64,000 nt of DNA from Aeromonas veronii (GTDB taxonomy: Bacteria; Pseudomonadota; Gammaproteobacteria; Enterobacterales; Aeromonadaceae), in NCBI RefSeq assembly GCF_040215105.1, contig NZ_CP157875.1:3807001-3871000 (forward strand), given 5' to 3'. Shown here piece after piece: positions 17,644 to 27,229 of this stretch; the first letter of the stretch is position 1; each line of letters begins with the position of its first letter. The notes beneath the pieces were generated by a model. It had not been told where the DNA came from. It worked only from the letters and a program-made list of their open reading frames with translations, and made no database searches. Both the position numbers and the translations under genes were made by a program.

Positions 17644-17758
17644 TCTGTGCCGACATGCCGCCCCCATCATCCATGCCGACATCCGATTTACCCGCCTTTG
17701 ATGTCCACCGAGACCCGGCGCACAGACGGCCAGAGGGAGCTAACACTGCCTGCGAATG

Positions 17759-17786
17759 AAAAAGCGCGCCTGTTGGCGCGCTTTTT
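17759..17786. terminator. Bidirectional terminator between exonuclease and SDR genes
   Basis: GCGCGCC / GGCGCGC stem with TGTT loop flanked by five A on the left and five T on the right, so it works for both convergent genes. Confidence 0.88.
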
Positions 17787-17826
17787 GTCATTTTGGCAGT
17801 GGTTGATACCGCCAGCACTCTTATGC

Positions 17827-18507
17827 TCAGTCGTTTCGTCCGATGAAGAGATCCGTCACATGGCAGCTGCTGCGCGCCTCGAGGGCATCCAGCATGTAGG
17901 CGGCAGCATCCTCCGGCGTCATGAAACGGCTCGGATCCACGTGTTCCGAGTTGTCCCAGAACTCGCTCCTGATCCCGCTCGGGTAGAGGTTCACCAGTCG
18001 CAGGGGTGAGCCCTTGAGCTCGGCCCGCAGGGATTCCAGAAAGCCCCGCATGCCCCACTTGGAGGCGCAGTAGAGGCTCTCGTTGGCCTTGCCGCTCTGG
18101 GCCGCGGAGGAGAGCACATTGGCCAGCACGCCCCCCTTCTCGCCGATGAGGCGCACCGTCTGCTGGGCCACCAAGATAGTGGAGACGAGATTGCTCTCCA
18201 CCACCCGGCGCACCTGCTCTGCGGTGTAGACCCCGACCGGGCCGAACTCCCCCACCCCGGCGCAGTGGATCACCAGCTCCGGCAATCCCCCCCAGGCCAC
18301 GGCGGCGGAGAAGGCCATCTCCACCTCCTCGTGGTGAGCGAGATCGGCGGCGATGCCGACCACGGCCTTGCCGAGCAGCTGTTCCTGCTCCTGCAGCTTG
18401 TGATAACGGCGCCCCATCATGGCAACCCGGTGGCCGCGCGCTACCAGTCCGATTGTCAGTGCGCGTCCAAGGCCGGAGCCCGCGCCAGTCACTATGATGT
18501 GGCCCAT
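17827..18507 (-). CDS. Short-chain dehydrogenase/reductase
   Basis: A classical SDR, 226 residues, that should act as an NAD(P)-dependent oxidoreductase in the cytoplasm. The Rossmann glycine motif is VTGAGSGLG (residues 6-14) and the NAG-like segment reads HCAG (81-84). The catalytic Ser134, Tyr146 and Lys150 are in place (SSAAQSGKANESLYCASK). The start used is the second of two adjacent ATGs because GGAGGA abuts the first one with no spacing. The substrate is unknown, and the upstream barrel gene is not an obvious partner. Confidence 0.88.
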   Translation of the reverse strand: MGHIIVTGAGSGLGRALTIGLVARGHRVAMMGRRYHKLQEQEQLLGKAVVGIAADLAHHEEVEMAFSAAVAWGGLPELVIHCAGVGEFGPVGVYTAEQVRRVVESNLVSTILVAQQTVRLIGEKGGVLANVLSSAAQSGKANESLYCASKWGMRGFLESLRAELKGSPLRLVNLYPSGIRSEFWDNSEHVDPSRFMTPEDAAAYMLDALEARSSCHVTDLFIGRND

Positions 18508-18539
18508 CATTCCTCCCGGATCAGACCTGGATATTCGGA

Positions 18540-19169
18540 TTAGAACGTGAATTCGCCGCCGATGAACCAGCCATCGACTTTCTGGTCGACACGGTCGAAG
18601 TCCATGTCCACTTCACGCCAGCCGGCGCGCAGCTTGAGCGGCACGGAGGCGAACTTGTAGGAGCCGCCCAGACGGTAGTCATAGTTGTCCGCATCCTGCA
18701 CACGCAGATCGCCGAAGGCCGCAAAGCCGGTCCCCGGAATGCGGATCTCGCCGCCGGTGTAGGCCATCAGCACATCCTTGTCATAGGAGTAGTGCTGGGT
18801 ATTGAAGTCACCGTCGTAGCGACGACCGGTCAGACCCAGATCGAGCTGGAACAGATCGTTGTTCATCAGGCGATAGTAGAGGGTCAGATCATAGGCCTGC
18901 AGCTCGTTGTCGAAGGCACCACCGCTGCTGCTGAGGTCGGACATCTCGAACTTGGCATTGGGCAAGAACCAGATCCCGTGCTCCAGCTGCAGGTAGCCGT
19001 TCCAGTTGTAGTCATCGTCATAGCTGCCATCGGCCCCGACGCCATCGATCTGACCGCTGCCTTGTGCGTTCCACACATCGGCACCGGCTGCGAAACGCCA
19101 GTCATCGGCGGCCATGGCGGCGTGGCTGAACAGGGCAAGCAGGCTGCCGGCAATCAAGGTCTTCTTCAT
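18540..19169 (-). CDS. Outer-membrane beta-barrel protein (TIGR04219-like)
   Basis: A 209-residue exported protein with a clear signal peptide (MKKTLIAGSLLALFSHAAMA). It then has alternating hydrophobic/polar strands with aromatic girdles and a C-terminal Phe (GGEFTF), the usual sorting signature of outer-membrane barrels. The length fits an eight- to ten-stranded barrel, and the sequence resembles the TIGR04219 family, whose function is unknown. It lies between the SDR gene and the copper chaperone in the same direction. Confidence 0.8.
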   Translation of the reverse strand: MKKTLIAGSLLALFSHAAMAADDWRFAAGADVWNAQGSGQIDGVGADGSYDDDYNWNGYLQLEHGIWFLPNAKFEMSDLSSSGGAFDNELQAYDLTLYYRLMNNDLFQLDLGLTGRRYDGDFNTQHYSYDKDVLMAYTGGEIRIPGTGFAAFGDLRVQDADNYDYRLGGSYKFASVPLKLRAGWREVDMDFDRVDQKVDGWFIGGEFTF

Positions 19170-19261
19170 CGTATAACTCCCTTATGGACTGGAAAGGCCA
19201 TCATTTTACCCAGCGCGCAAGGAATACCTAGAGCAAAAAGCTGAACCAGCGTCCATTAATG

Positions 19262-19702
19262 TCAGTGCTGCATGCCTTTCATCGGCTCGACCGGCTTCAC
19301 CGGCAGGCTCAGGCTGAGGGTCTGACCATCGTCCAAGCTCAGGGTCAGCGGGAAGGGGGTGTCCCGGGCGAGTTCTCGCACCTCGAACAACATGACGTGG
19401 AAGCTGCCGGGTTTGAGCGCCACCTCTCCCCTCGCGGGGATCTGGATGCCATCCACCCGGCGCATCCTCATCACCCCGTTCTCGTGCAGATGGGTGTGCA
19501 GCTCGGCCCTCGCCGCGCCGGGGGAGCTGACGGTGGTCAGGGTCACCGGCTTGTCGCCGTCATTCTTGAGCACCATGAACGCAGCCGTATTGGGGGATCC
19601 CGGGGGCAGCAGACGCACATAACCATCGATGGCCTCGACCTTGGCCAGGGCCGGGCTCGCCAACAGCAGGGTCAGCATGGAGTAAAACGCACGTTTAAAC
19701 AT
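19262..19702 (-). CDS. Periplasmic copper chaperone PCu(A)C
   Basis: A 146-residue exported protein that binds Cu(I) and is typically used to metallate cytochrome oxidase. A signal peptide ends near SPALA. The copper motif is visible as ELHTHLHENGVMRMR followed by KPGSFHVMLF, matching the H-x-M family pattern with His and Met ligands. The C-terminal MKGMQH adds further possible ligands. It stands alone; the bd oxidase in this window contains no copper, so its client is probably elsewhere in the genome. Confidence 0.9.
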   Translation of the reverse strand: MFKRAFYSMLTLLLASPALAKVEAIDGYVRLLPPGSPNTAAFMVLKNDGDKPVTLTTVSSPGAARAELHTHLHENGVMRMRRVDGIQIPARGEVALKPGSFHVMLFEVRELARDTPFPLTLSLDDGQTLSLSLPVKPVEPMKGMQH

Positions 19703-19791
19703 GGTTTGAATCCTTTTATGATGTTGTCAAACGACGCAAAGCTTACCCCCGTGGCACGCTTTTGACAGCCTCAGATGACAAGGATTCAGAC

Positions 19792-20541
19792 ATGGCCCCC
19801 ACAATTCTGGTCGAGCAGCAGGATGGCTTGCTCACCCTGACCCTCAACCGACCCGACAAACGCAATGCCCTCGACACCGGGATGTACCAGGCCCTCACCG
19901 CCGCGCTGCAACAGGCAAGCCAGGATGAGTCTGTGCATGTGGTGCTGCTGCAGGGTCAGGCGACCTGTTTCACCGCCGGCAACGATCTCGCCGACTTCAT
20001 GGGTAAAACCACGCTGGAAGCAGACGATCCCATCCTGCAGTTCCTCCACGCCTTCGCCGATTTTCCCAAGCCGGTCATCGCTGCCGCCGCGGGCCCGGCC
20101 GTCGGTATCGGCACCACTCTGCTGCTGCACTGCGATCTGGTCTATCTGGCCGACAACGCGCGCTTGCAACTGCCCTTCGTCGAGCTGGGGCTGGTACCGG
20201 AGTTTGCCTCAAGTCTGCTGCTGCCCCGTGCCGTCGGCCACCTGAAGGCGGCAGAGCTGTTGCTGCTGGCAGAGGTCATGGATGCGGGTGAGGCGCTGCG
20301 GCTCGGACTCGCCAACCGGGTGGTGGCGGCCGATGAGTTGCTCGGCCTTGCGCGGGAAACCGGATTGAGGCTCGCGGCCAAGCCGCCGAAGGCGCTGCAA
20401 AAGAGCAAGGCCCTGCTCAAGCAGGAGCTCAGGCAAGCGGTGCATTTCGTCATCGACATGGAGGCGCGCGCCTTCTCCCAGGCCCTGCAGGGAGAAGAGG
20501 CCCAGAGCCGCATCGCCCGCAAGCTGGGGCGACGGGACTGA
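19792..20541 (+). CDS. Enoyl-CoA hydratase/isomerase family protein
   Basis: A 249-residue crotonase-fold protein. The CoA-binding start LTLNRPDKRNALD, oxyanion segment FTAGNDLADF (60-69) and GPAVGIGTTLLLHCDLVY (101-118) are evident. The hydratase Glu normally found after the second glycine motif is replaced (IGTTL), while Glu137 in ELGLVPEFAS is kept, the pattern of delta3-delta2 isomerases rather than hydratases. The ATG at 19792 is chosen because AAGGA lies 7 bases upstream; an in-frame TTG 10 codons earlier has no such site. It is convergent with the DUF2753 gene. Confidence 0.85.
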   Translation: MAPTILVEQQDGLLTLTLNRPDKRNALDTGMYQALTAALQQASQDESVHVVLLQGQATCFTAGNDLADFMGKTTLEADDPILQFLHAFADFPKPVIAAAAGPAVGIGTTLLLHCDLVYLADNARLQLPFVELGLVPEFASSLLLPRAVGHLKAAELLLLAEVMDAGEALRLGLANRVVAADELLGLARETGLRLAAKPPKALQKSKALLKQELRQAVHFVIDMEARAFSQALQGEEAQSRIARKLGRRD

Positions 20542-20544
20542 CGG

Positions 20545-20988
20545 TCAGTTAAGGCGGAAGCGGCCGATCAGCTCGCAGCCCTGTACCCTGTCCTGCACCT
20601 GGATCAGTTTGGCTATCTCGGGGTTGGGGTGGCGCTTCAGGAAGGAGAGCAGGGCGGCGCGGCAGCAACCCAGCTCGCTGATGAGGGATTCGCACTCCCG
20701 GTTCGGACACTGGGGCACCAGGGCGGTGACCAGTTCCGAGGCGAGCTTGAGGTAGCGCAGCTCGTAGGCCGGCTCCTCCATGGCGCGCCAGAAGTCGGCG
20801 AGGCGATGGCAGGTGGCGACCCGCATGCTGGCGAGTTCATCCAGCGCATCGGCGCTGAGAGAGTCCTCATCCAGTTCATACACCTCTCCCAGCGCCTGCT
20901 GGTAGAGACAGATCGCCGTGCCGAGCGCCCCCATGTCCAGGGCGTTTTCCGCCTCCAGCATGTAGCGTTGCCAGTTGTCATTCATCAT
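20545..20988 (-). CDS. DUF2753-like TPR-type protein
   Basis: A cytoplasmic protein of about 147 residues that looks all-helical with TPR-like pairs (NALDMGALGTAICLYQQALGEVYEL). It has a conserved-looking C-terminal block LVPQCPNRECESLISELGCC followed by FLKRHPNPEIAKLIQ and a C-terminal GRFRLN. This pattern resembles the DUF2753 family of Vibrio and relatives, with no known function. Three ATGs occur in a row behind GGAGAGGAAG; the middle one gives the best spacing and is used. Confidence 0.7.
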   Translation of the reverse strand: MMNDNWQRYMLEAENALDMGALGTAICLYQQALGEVYELDEDSLSADALDELASMRVATCHRLADFWRAMEEPAYELRYLKLASELVTALVPQCPNRECESLISELGCCRAALLSFLKRHPNPEIAKLIQVQDRVQGCELIGRFRLN

Positions 20989-21110
20989 CATCTTCCTCTC
21001 CTCTGCCGACATGAGTGGAAGCTGTATCATGGCTAATTGAGAATAAATATCAACCAGAGCGTTTGTGCAGGATCCACCCTATTCCGCTATCTGCGGGGCC
21101 CACACCAGGT

Positions 21111-21818
21111 TCAGCCCGCACTTTTGGATTGATTGACGCGACACTGTTTGCCGGGATAGCCGGGCAACTCCCTCGCCTTGCTGCTGCAGGCGAGTCGCTT
21201 GGCCTGGGAGAGACGATCCGCCAGATTGGCGTCGTTGACCGGCAACCAGTCCATCTGCTGGCCGAGCCAGCTGGCCCAGGCAAACTCGACGAAGTAGACC
21301 CGCCCCTTCTTGCTGAAGTAGCCCGCATCCTGCAGCTGACCCGCGAGGGTGCGATAGGGATAATCCGGCAGATCGCCGATGTGCTCGGGCAACTGCTGGG
21401 GGGTCAGGGGCTGGCCCTTTTCATCCTTCAGCCAGGCCCAGTGGTTGTTCTGCATCTGGCTCCAGAAGCTGCTCTTGTCCTTGAGCCTGGCGATCACCTT
21501 GACCCTGGCCTGCTTCACCCCCTGCTGCCACAGCGCCTTGGTCAGGTGGTGCCTGTCCACCAGCCAGTAGCCGCCATCGGGGGCGATGACCACGGGGATC
21601 TCTTTCTTTTTCATCAACTTGTCGAGCTGTTCCGGGCTCTTGTCCGCCAGCTCCCGCGCCGTCGCATCGACCTGCAGCTGCCCCACTCCGCCCTGGGTCG
21701 GGTGCAACTGGGCAATGCTCAGCTCACACCAGCTCCCCACCGCGCTGGTGCGCTCGCAGGGGGCCAGCGCCCAGGCACTCTGACTCAGGGCACAGGCCAA
21801 CAACATCCATATTCTCAT
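21111..21818 (-). CDS. Secreted ParB/sulfiredoxin-fold protein (ParBc_2-like)
   Basis: A 235-residue protein with a signal peptide (MRIWMLLACALSQSAWA). It is followed by a ParB-like N-terminal fold containing CELSIAQLHPTQGGVG, VDATARELADKSPEQLDKLMKKK, and IPVVIAPDGGYWLVDRHHLTKAL. This is the order of strands and the DxHH segment seen in the putative ParB-like nuclease family (ParBc_2). The start at 21818 is preceded by GAGGAG. Export of a ParB-fold protein is unusual; a nuclease or ATP-using role is not demonstrated. It is monocistronic and divergent from the oligopeptide-binding gene. Confidence 0.7.
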   Translation of the reverse strand: MRIWMLLACALSQSAWALAPCERTSAVGSWCELSIAQLHPTQGGVGQLQVDATARELADKSPEQLDKLMKKKEIPVVIAPDGGYWLVDRHHLTKALWQQGVKQARVKVIARLKDKSSFWSQMQNNHWAWLKDEKGQPLTPQQLPEHIGDLPDYPYRTLAGQLQDAGYFSKKGRVYFVEFAWASWLGQQMDWLPVNDANLADRLSQAKRLACSSKARELPGYPGKQCRVNQSKSAG

Positions 21819-21991
21819 CGCACACTCCTCTGTCGGGCGAAAGGCTCGGGCTAAACAAGGTAGCACGGTCCGGCAATCCCGGGACTCACGCTGGCGGTCT
21901 GACCAGCAAAGGGGATATCATGATTCCCCATCTGCCGGCGAATTTTTCTCGCCGAGTTTCTCCCCGCTTCACACTATTTGAAGGATTCGTC

Positions 21992-23596
21992 ATGAAAGGA
22001 TGGAGCCCCCTGCTGGCCCTGCTGGGTTGCGCCTGCGTGCAGGCTGCTGATGTGCCACCCGGAACCCAACTTGCCGCCGAACAGGCGGTCGTCCGTCACC
22101 TGAAAGACGAGCCCACCAGCCTGAGCCCCCTCAAACTGGTCGGCCTGCCTGAGCTGCAGGTGCTGCGGGATCTCTACGAGGGATTGTTGACCCAGGGGCC
22201 GGATGGCAAGGTACAACCCGGGGTGGCATTGCGCTGGGATAACGAAGGCAATCAAAAGTTTACGTTCCACCTGCGGCCGGATGCCCGCTGGTCAAACGGC
22301 GATCCCGTGCGCGCCGCCGACTTCGTCTACGGCTGGCGCAAGCTGGTGGATCCCAAGGAGGCGGCCACCTTCGCCTGGTTCGCCCAGCTCGCCCACTTTG
22401 AGAAGGTGGACGAGATAGTCGCGGGCAAGGCCGCGCCGAGCGAGCTCGGGGTCAGGGCCCTGGACGATCACACCCTGCAGGTGAGCCTCTCCCAGCCGGT
22501 GCCCTATTTCCTGAGCCTGCTGACCCACCCCAGCCTCTCCCCCCTGCATCAGGCCAGCATGGAGCAATACGGCAACCAGTGGACCCAGCCCGGCAAGCTG
22601 GTGGGCAACGGCGCCTTCGTGCTGAGCCACCGGGTGGTGAACGAGCGGCTGGAACTGACCCCCAACCCCTACTACTGGGACAGGGCACACACTGTGCTGA
22701 CCCGGGTCACCTTCGTCCCCATCAATCAGGAGAGCGCCGCTACCAGCCGCTACCTGGCAGGGGATCTGCACATCACGGAGTCCTTCCCCAAGGAGCAGTA
22801 CCAGAAGCTGATGAAGCAGATCCCCGGGGAGGTCTATACCCCGGAGCAGCTCGGCACCTACTACTACGCCTTCAACACCCGGCGCGCGCCGCTGGACGAT
22901 GTGCGGGTGCGCAAGGCGCTCTCCTACACCATCGACCGCGGCCTCATCGCCGACAAGGTGCTGGGCACGGGGGAAAAGCCCGCCTATCACTTCACCCCGG
23001 ACGTGACCGCCGATTTTGAACCCAAGCCGAACCTGCTCTCTACCAGCAGCCAGCAGGCGCTGGATGAGCGGGCGAGAACCCTGCTCAAGGAGGCGGGTTA
23101 TGGCCCGGACAACCCCCTCAAGCTGACCCTGCTCTACAACACCGCCGAGATCCACAAGAAGATGGCGCTGGCCATTGCCAACCTGTGGAAGCAGAAACTC
23201 GGTGCCCGCGTCGAGCTCACCAATCAGGAGTGGAAAACCTATCTCGACAGTCGCCAGAGCGGCCAGTTCGAGGTGATCCGCTCCTCCTGGGTCGCGGATT
23301 ACAACGATCCTTCCGCCTTCCTCGGCCTCTGGGGCAGCCAGCACAGCGGCAACATGGCCCGCTTCGCCAACGCCCGCTACGATGCCCTGCTGGCGCAGGC
23401 GGCCAAAAGCCAGAATGCCAATGAGCGGGCTCGCCTGTTCGATGAGGCCGAAACCATACTGCAGGATGAGGCGCCGATTGCCCCCATCTACCAGTACACC
23501 AACGCCCGTCTCATCAAGCCCTGGCTCAAGGGTTATCCCATCAACAACCCGGAAGACGTGGCCTACAGTCGCCAGCTCTATCTGATCAAGCACTAG
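21992..23596 (+). CDS. Peptide ABC transporter substrate-binding protein (OppA/MppA-like)
   Basis: A family 5 periplasmic solute-binding protein, 534 residues. A signal peptide (MKGWSPLLALLGCACVQAA) is followed by the family pattern: LRDLYEGLLTQGPDG, FHLRPDARWSNGDPVRAADFVYGWRKLVDP, the VGNGAFVLS segment, NPYYWD, and a C-terminal WVADYNDPSAFL. This places it closest to OppA/MppA oligopeptide or murein-peptide binders. No permease or ATPase genes are adjacent, so it must share a transporter encoded elsewhere. AAGGA lies 6 bases upstream of the chosen ATG; an earlier in-frame ATG would precede the signal peptide. Confidence 0.9.
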   Translation: MKGWSPLLALLGCACVQAADVPPGTQLAAEQAVVRHLKDEPTSLSPLKLVGLPELQVLRDLYEGLLTQGPDGKVQPGVALRWDNEGNQKFTFHLRPDARWSNGDPVRAADFVYGWRKLVDPKEAATFAWFAQLAHFEKVDEIVAGKAAPSELGVRALDDHTLQVSLSQPVPYFLSLLTHPSLSPLHQASMEQYGNQWTQPGKLVGNGAFVLSHRVVNERLELTPNPYYWDRAHTVLTRVTFVPINQESAATSRYLAGDLHITESFPKEQYQKLMKQIPGEVYTPEQLGTYYYAFNTRRAPLDDVRVRKALSYTIDRGLIADKVLGTGEKPAYHFTPDVTADFEPKPNLLSTSSQQALDERARTLLKEAGYGPDNPLKLTLLYNTAEIHKKMALAIANLWKQKLGARVELTNQEWKTYLDSRQSGQFEVIRSSWVADYNDPSAFLGLWGSQHSGNMARFANARYDALLAQAAKSQNANERARLFDEAETILQDEAPIAPIYQYTNARLIKPWLKGYPINNPEDVAYSRQLYLIKH

Positions 23597-23713
23597 ACCA
23601 TGCTGAATGCGCGGGGCCAGCCTGGCTGGCCTCACGCATACCCTGTTCCTATGGCCTTTATCGACATAGAATGCTGCCTTTCTGCCGCCCCTAGCCGTTG
23701 AATCTCTCTGTAT

Positions 23714-24013
23714 ATGCGCCCTTTGCTCCTGATCCTGCTGTTCTCGACCCTGCCCGTCCAAGCCGCCACCGAAACCGAATGCCAACAGGCCTTCACCGAC
23801 TGGATGTTGAGCCAGCAGCAGGCGTTCAGCGATCGCAAGGCCAGCAAGATGGTGCGGCGCAACGCCGAACGGGCCATCGATCAGGTTCGCACTGAATACG
23901 CCAAGCAGGGGAGCTTCTGCCAGGCCATGGCCTGGGTCGAGGCGGACAAGACGCGGGATCCCAGCTTCAAACCGAGAAGCGGGGAGATCCACGATTTCAG
24001 AGCCGGTCGATAG
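23714..24013 (+). CDS. Small exported protein of unknown function
   Basis: Not recognised. The 99-residue product has a signal peptide (MRPLLLILLFSTLPVQAA). The mature part of about 80 residues is charged and helical, with two cysteines (TECQQAF and GSFCQAM) that could form one disulfide. It sits between the binding-protein gene and the chemoreceptor with no overlap. Confidence 0.6.
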   Translation: MRPLLLILLFSTLPVQAATETECQQAFTDWMLSQQQAFSDRKASKMVRRNAERAIDQVRTEYAKQGSFCQAMAWVEADKTRDPSFKPRSGEIHDFRAGR

Positions 24014-24176
24014 GCCCTTGAATGCACCTTTCAACTGCTCTTTTTTATGCGTCATAGTGTTGAATTATTGACCTAAGCCAAGATGACCCCTTGGGCCGTC
24101 CCTACAATGAAGCCTGTATAAGAAACAAGAATAAAAACAATTTTATCAGTTACTTGGCTCAAATCAGGACGCGCAC

Positions 24177-25736
24177 ATGACCACAACCCAACGGAAGGGC
24201 GAGATCCGCTTTCCCGATCAGATATCCCTGATCTCCACGACAGACCCCGCCAGTCACATCACCTATACCAACCAGCATTTTTGCGATGTGGCGGGCTACA
24301 GCGCCAGCGAGATGGAAGGGGTGCCCCACAACCTGGTGCGCCACCCCGACATGCCCAAGGCCGCCTTCGCCGACATGTGGCGCAGACTGCAGCAGGGCAA
24401 GAGCTGGATGGGACTGGTCAAGAACCGCGCCAAGAGCGGCCAGTTCTACTGGGTCAACGCCTATGTCACCCCCATACTCGACGACCAGCGTCAGATCATC
24501 GAATACCAGTCGGTGCGCACTCGCCCCAATGAGCAGGATATCGACTGGGCGGAGCGCCTCTACGCCCGCGTCCGGACGGGCAAGCCCCTGCCCTGGTCGA
24601 GCCGCCTCAGGCTGGAACCCGGCCCCCTCACCCTCTGCCTGTCGGGCATTGCCCTGCTGGCGCTCGGCCTCGCGCTCACCACGAACCAGCCCGCCTGGGG
24701 GGTGATAGCCCTGCTCTGCCTGCTCGGCCAGATGATCCACGGCTGGCATTGGCAACAGCGGCTGCAGCGACTTCTCGCCAGCGCAGGGCAAGAGCTCGGC
24801 ACCCCGCTCTGCCAGGTGCTCTACAGCCGGCGACGAGACAGCCTGGGAGCCCTCGAGCTGCTGCTGCGCATGAAGAAGGCGGAGCTTCGGGCCGTGGTGG
24901 GGCGCAGCGTCGACACCAACCAGCAGATCCTGCAGGCCGCCGAGGATGACAGGGGTCATATCCAGACCATAGACACCCATTTGCAACAACAGCGGGCCCA
25001 GAGCGAGCAGCTGGCCGCCGCCATTACCCAGATGAGCCAGTCGATCCGCGATGTGGCCGGCAACGCCCATCAGGCCAATGCCCTGGTGAGCGAGGTGCAG
25101 CAGGTCTCCGTCAGTGGCCAGCAAGCCATCACCACCACCACTTCCTCAGTCAACCGGCTGCATCAGGAGCTGGATACCAGCCAGAGCGTGCTGGCCCGCC
25201 TGACCCAGGACAGTCAGAAGATCAGCGGGATCCTGGAAGTGATAGGCCAAATCGCGGATCAGACCAACCTGCTCTCCCTCAACGCCGCCATCGAGGCGGC
25301 CCGTGCCGGCGAACAGGGGCGCGGCTTTGCGGTGGTGGCCGACGAGATCCGGGCCCTGGCCCAGAAGACCCGCAGCTCCACCGGCGAGATCAGCGACATG
25401 ATAGGGGCGCTGCAGCAGAGCACACAGCAGTTGTCAGACGGCATGAGCCAGGGGGCCAGGACCTCGGCCCTGTGCCAGCAACAGATGGGGGATACCGCCG
25501 AGGTGCTCAACCAGATCAACCGGATGCTGACCCAGGTCACCCACACCAGTGACGAGATAGCCCAGGCCGTCAGTCAGCAGGCGGACGTCACCAGCACCCT
25601 GGATCAGGGGATCCAGCAGATCCACCAGCTCGCCAACCTCACCGCCGACAACGGCCGACAGGCGCTGGACGGCATCACCCTCCTGGTAGAGCGGCTGCAA
25701 AACCTCTCTCGCCTGATCAACCAGTTCCACGACTAG
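24177..25736 (+). CDS. Aer-like PAS-domain methyl-accepting chemotaxis protein
   Basis: A 519-residue chemoreceptor. The N-terminal PAS domain (about residues 10-125) has the Aer signature [21 protein letters not shown] and [19 protein letters not shown] hydrophobic hairpin around residues 140-190 ([19 protein letters not shown] and [14 protein letters not shown]) anchors it in the membrane with no large periplasmic domain. The C-terminal MCP signalling domain contains the hairpin tip [29 protein letters not shown]. In E. coli Aer the PAS domain binds FAD and senses redox state. By analogy this is an energy-taxis receptor; FAD binding cannot be read from sequence alone. Confidence 0.9.
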   Translation: MTTTQRKGEIRFPDQISLISTTDPASHITYTNQHFCDVAGYSASEMEGVPHNLVRHPDMPKAAFADMWRRLQQGKSWMGLVKNRAKSGQFYWVNAYVTPILDDQRQIIEYQSVRTRPNEQDIDWAERLYARVRTGKPLPWSSRLRLEPGPLTLCLSGIALLALGLALTTNQPAWGVIALLCLLGQMIHGWHWQQRLQRLLASAGQELGTPLCQVLYSRRRDSLGALELLLRMKKAELRAVVGRSVDTNQQILQAAEDDRGHIQTIDTHLQQQRAQSEQLAAAITQMSQSIRDVAGNAHQANALVSEVQQVSVSGQQAITTTTSSVNRLHQELDTSQSVLARLTQDSQKISGILEVIGQIADQTNLLSLNAAIEAARAGEQGRGFAVVADEIRALAQKTRSSTGEISDMIGALQQSTQQLSDGMSQGARTSALCQQQMGDTAEVLNQINRMLTQVTHTSDEIAQAVSQQADVTSTLDQGIQQIHQLANLTADNGRQALDGITLLVERLQNLSRLINQFHD

Positions 25737-25912
25737 CCCTGCCCGGGGCGCGCACCCGCCGCGCCCCCTCTCTCCCGAGATCAATCCTTTTTGGCTGACG
25801 CTCCCCATATGGGGCCTTTCATTTATTTGTAACAAAAATGTAAATAAAATGACCCCTGTGCCCGCCATAACAGTCACGTTCCACCGTGCCGCGACCAAAA
25901 AGGACTTAGATA

Positions 25913-27229
25913 ATGCACCTGCTCCCCCGATACACCGCCCTGATCTTCGCCGCTTCCCTGCCATTGCAGGCCTTGGCCGATACCGATGTCTACCTCACCA
26001 ACAACGGCCCCGAGCCCCTGCAACTGGAGATCCGCCAGAGCGGCAGCGGCCAGTTGCAGCAAGGCAGCCAGTGGACGCAGCATCGAACCGAGCTCGGCCC
26101 CTGGGAGAGCGCCATGGTGCTCAGCTTCAATCGCTACGAGGGAGTGAAAGCGGGCAAGGACTACTTGTTCGAGACCCGCGTCACCACCGCCAGCGGTGAC
26201 ACCTATCGCCTCAACCAGCGAATGGAGGGCACCTGGTGGAACACCACGCTGCAACACGGCGGCGAAACTCCCACCGGCGCCTCCGGCTGGCAGAGCGATC
26301 GCGCCATCCATCGCCTCGCGGGGCCGCAGGAGCTGGCCTTCGCCGCCAAGTTCACCGGCCGCTACGACGATCTGCACTATATGCTGACCCCGCCCAAGCA
26401 GGTGGAACAACCCGAGCCGGCGGAAAACGCGCTGAAGGTCGCCAGCTACAACGTCTGGGCCCTGCCGGTCATCGCCTCCAGCATCGGCGAGCGGCTGGCC
26501 CTGCTACCCGACCATCTCAAGGGTTACGACGCCCTGCTGCTGCAGGAGGTATTTGACGGCCGCCGCGAAGGCTTCCTGCAGGCGCTCGCCAGGGAATACC
26601 CCTATCAGACCAGGGTGCTCGACAAGCCGGGGGTCAACATCCACGACGGCGGCGTGGTGATCGTCAGCCGCTACCCCATAGTGCGCGAAGCCCAGCTGGT
26701 CTATCCCCAGTGCACCGGTACCGACTGCTTCGCCGACAAGGGGGTGATGTACGCCGAGGTGATCAAGGGGGGCAAGGCCTGGCACCTGTTCGCCACCCAC
26801 ACCGCCAGCTTCGACACCGACGAGGCGCGCAGGCTGCGCCAGATCCAGTTCGGGCAAATTCGCGCCCTGGCCACCAGCCTCGCGATCCCGGCCACGGATA
26901 CCGTCATCTACGGCGGCGACTTCAACGTCAACAAGCGCAAGTTCGCCGATGACTACGCCAATATGCTGGCCAATCTCAATGCCCATGAACCCGCCTACGG
27001 CGGCTATACCGAGGCGACTTTCGACCCCAGACTCAATCCTTACGCCGGTGGCCCCCTCTCCGGTGGCGCCAACGTCGAGTACCTGGACTATCTGGTGGTG
27101 AGCCGGGAGTACGGCGCCGTGAGTCATAACCTCAACAGCGTCTGGATCCCGCGCACCAGCGACGGCAGCCTCTGGCCCGCCAGCAACCTTTCGGATCACT
27201 TCCCGGTCAAGGGGGAAATTGTCCGATGA
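25913..27229 (+). CDS. Secreted sphingomyelinase/lecithinase-type phosphodiesterase
   Basis: A 438-residue exported enzyme of the endonuclease/exonuclease/phosphatase superfamily, closest in pattern to bacterial neutral sphingomyelinases. A signal peptide (ending LPLQALA) is followed by an N-terminal beta-rich domain (about 24-165) and the catalytic domain. That domain has Asn180 (VASYNVWALP), metal ligand Glu212 (LLQEVFDG), Asp336/Asn338 (GGDFNVNKRKF) and the C-terminal Asp428-His429 pair (LSDHFPVKG). It would hydrolyse sphingomyelin or related phospholipids outside the cell and could be a haemolytic factor. It overlaps the next gene by ATGA. Confidence 0.88.
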   Translation: MHLLPRYTALIFAASLPLQALADTDVYLTNNGPEPLQLEIRQSGSGQLQQGSQWTQHRTELGPWESAMVLSFNRYEGVKAGKDYLFETRVTTASGDTYRLNQRMEGTWWNTTLQHGGETPTGASGWQSDRAIHRLAGPQELAFAAKFTGRYDDLHYMLTPPKQVEQPEPAENALKVASYNVWALPVIASSIGERLALLPDHLKGYDALLLQEVFDGRREGFLQALAREYPYQTRVLDKPGVNIHDGGVVIVSRYPIVREAQLVYPQCTGTDCFADKGVMYAEVIKGGKAWHLFATHTASFDTDEARRLRQIQFGQIRALATSLAIPATDTVIYGGDFNVNKRKFADDYANMLANLNAHEPAYGGYTEATFDPRLNPYAGGPLSGGANVEYLDYLVVSREYGAVSHNLNSVWIPRTSDGSLWPASNLSDHFPVKGEIVR

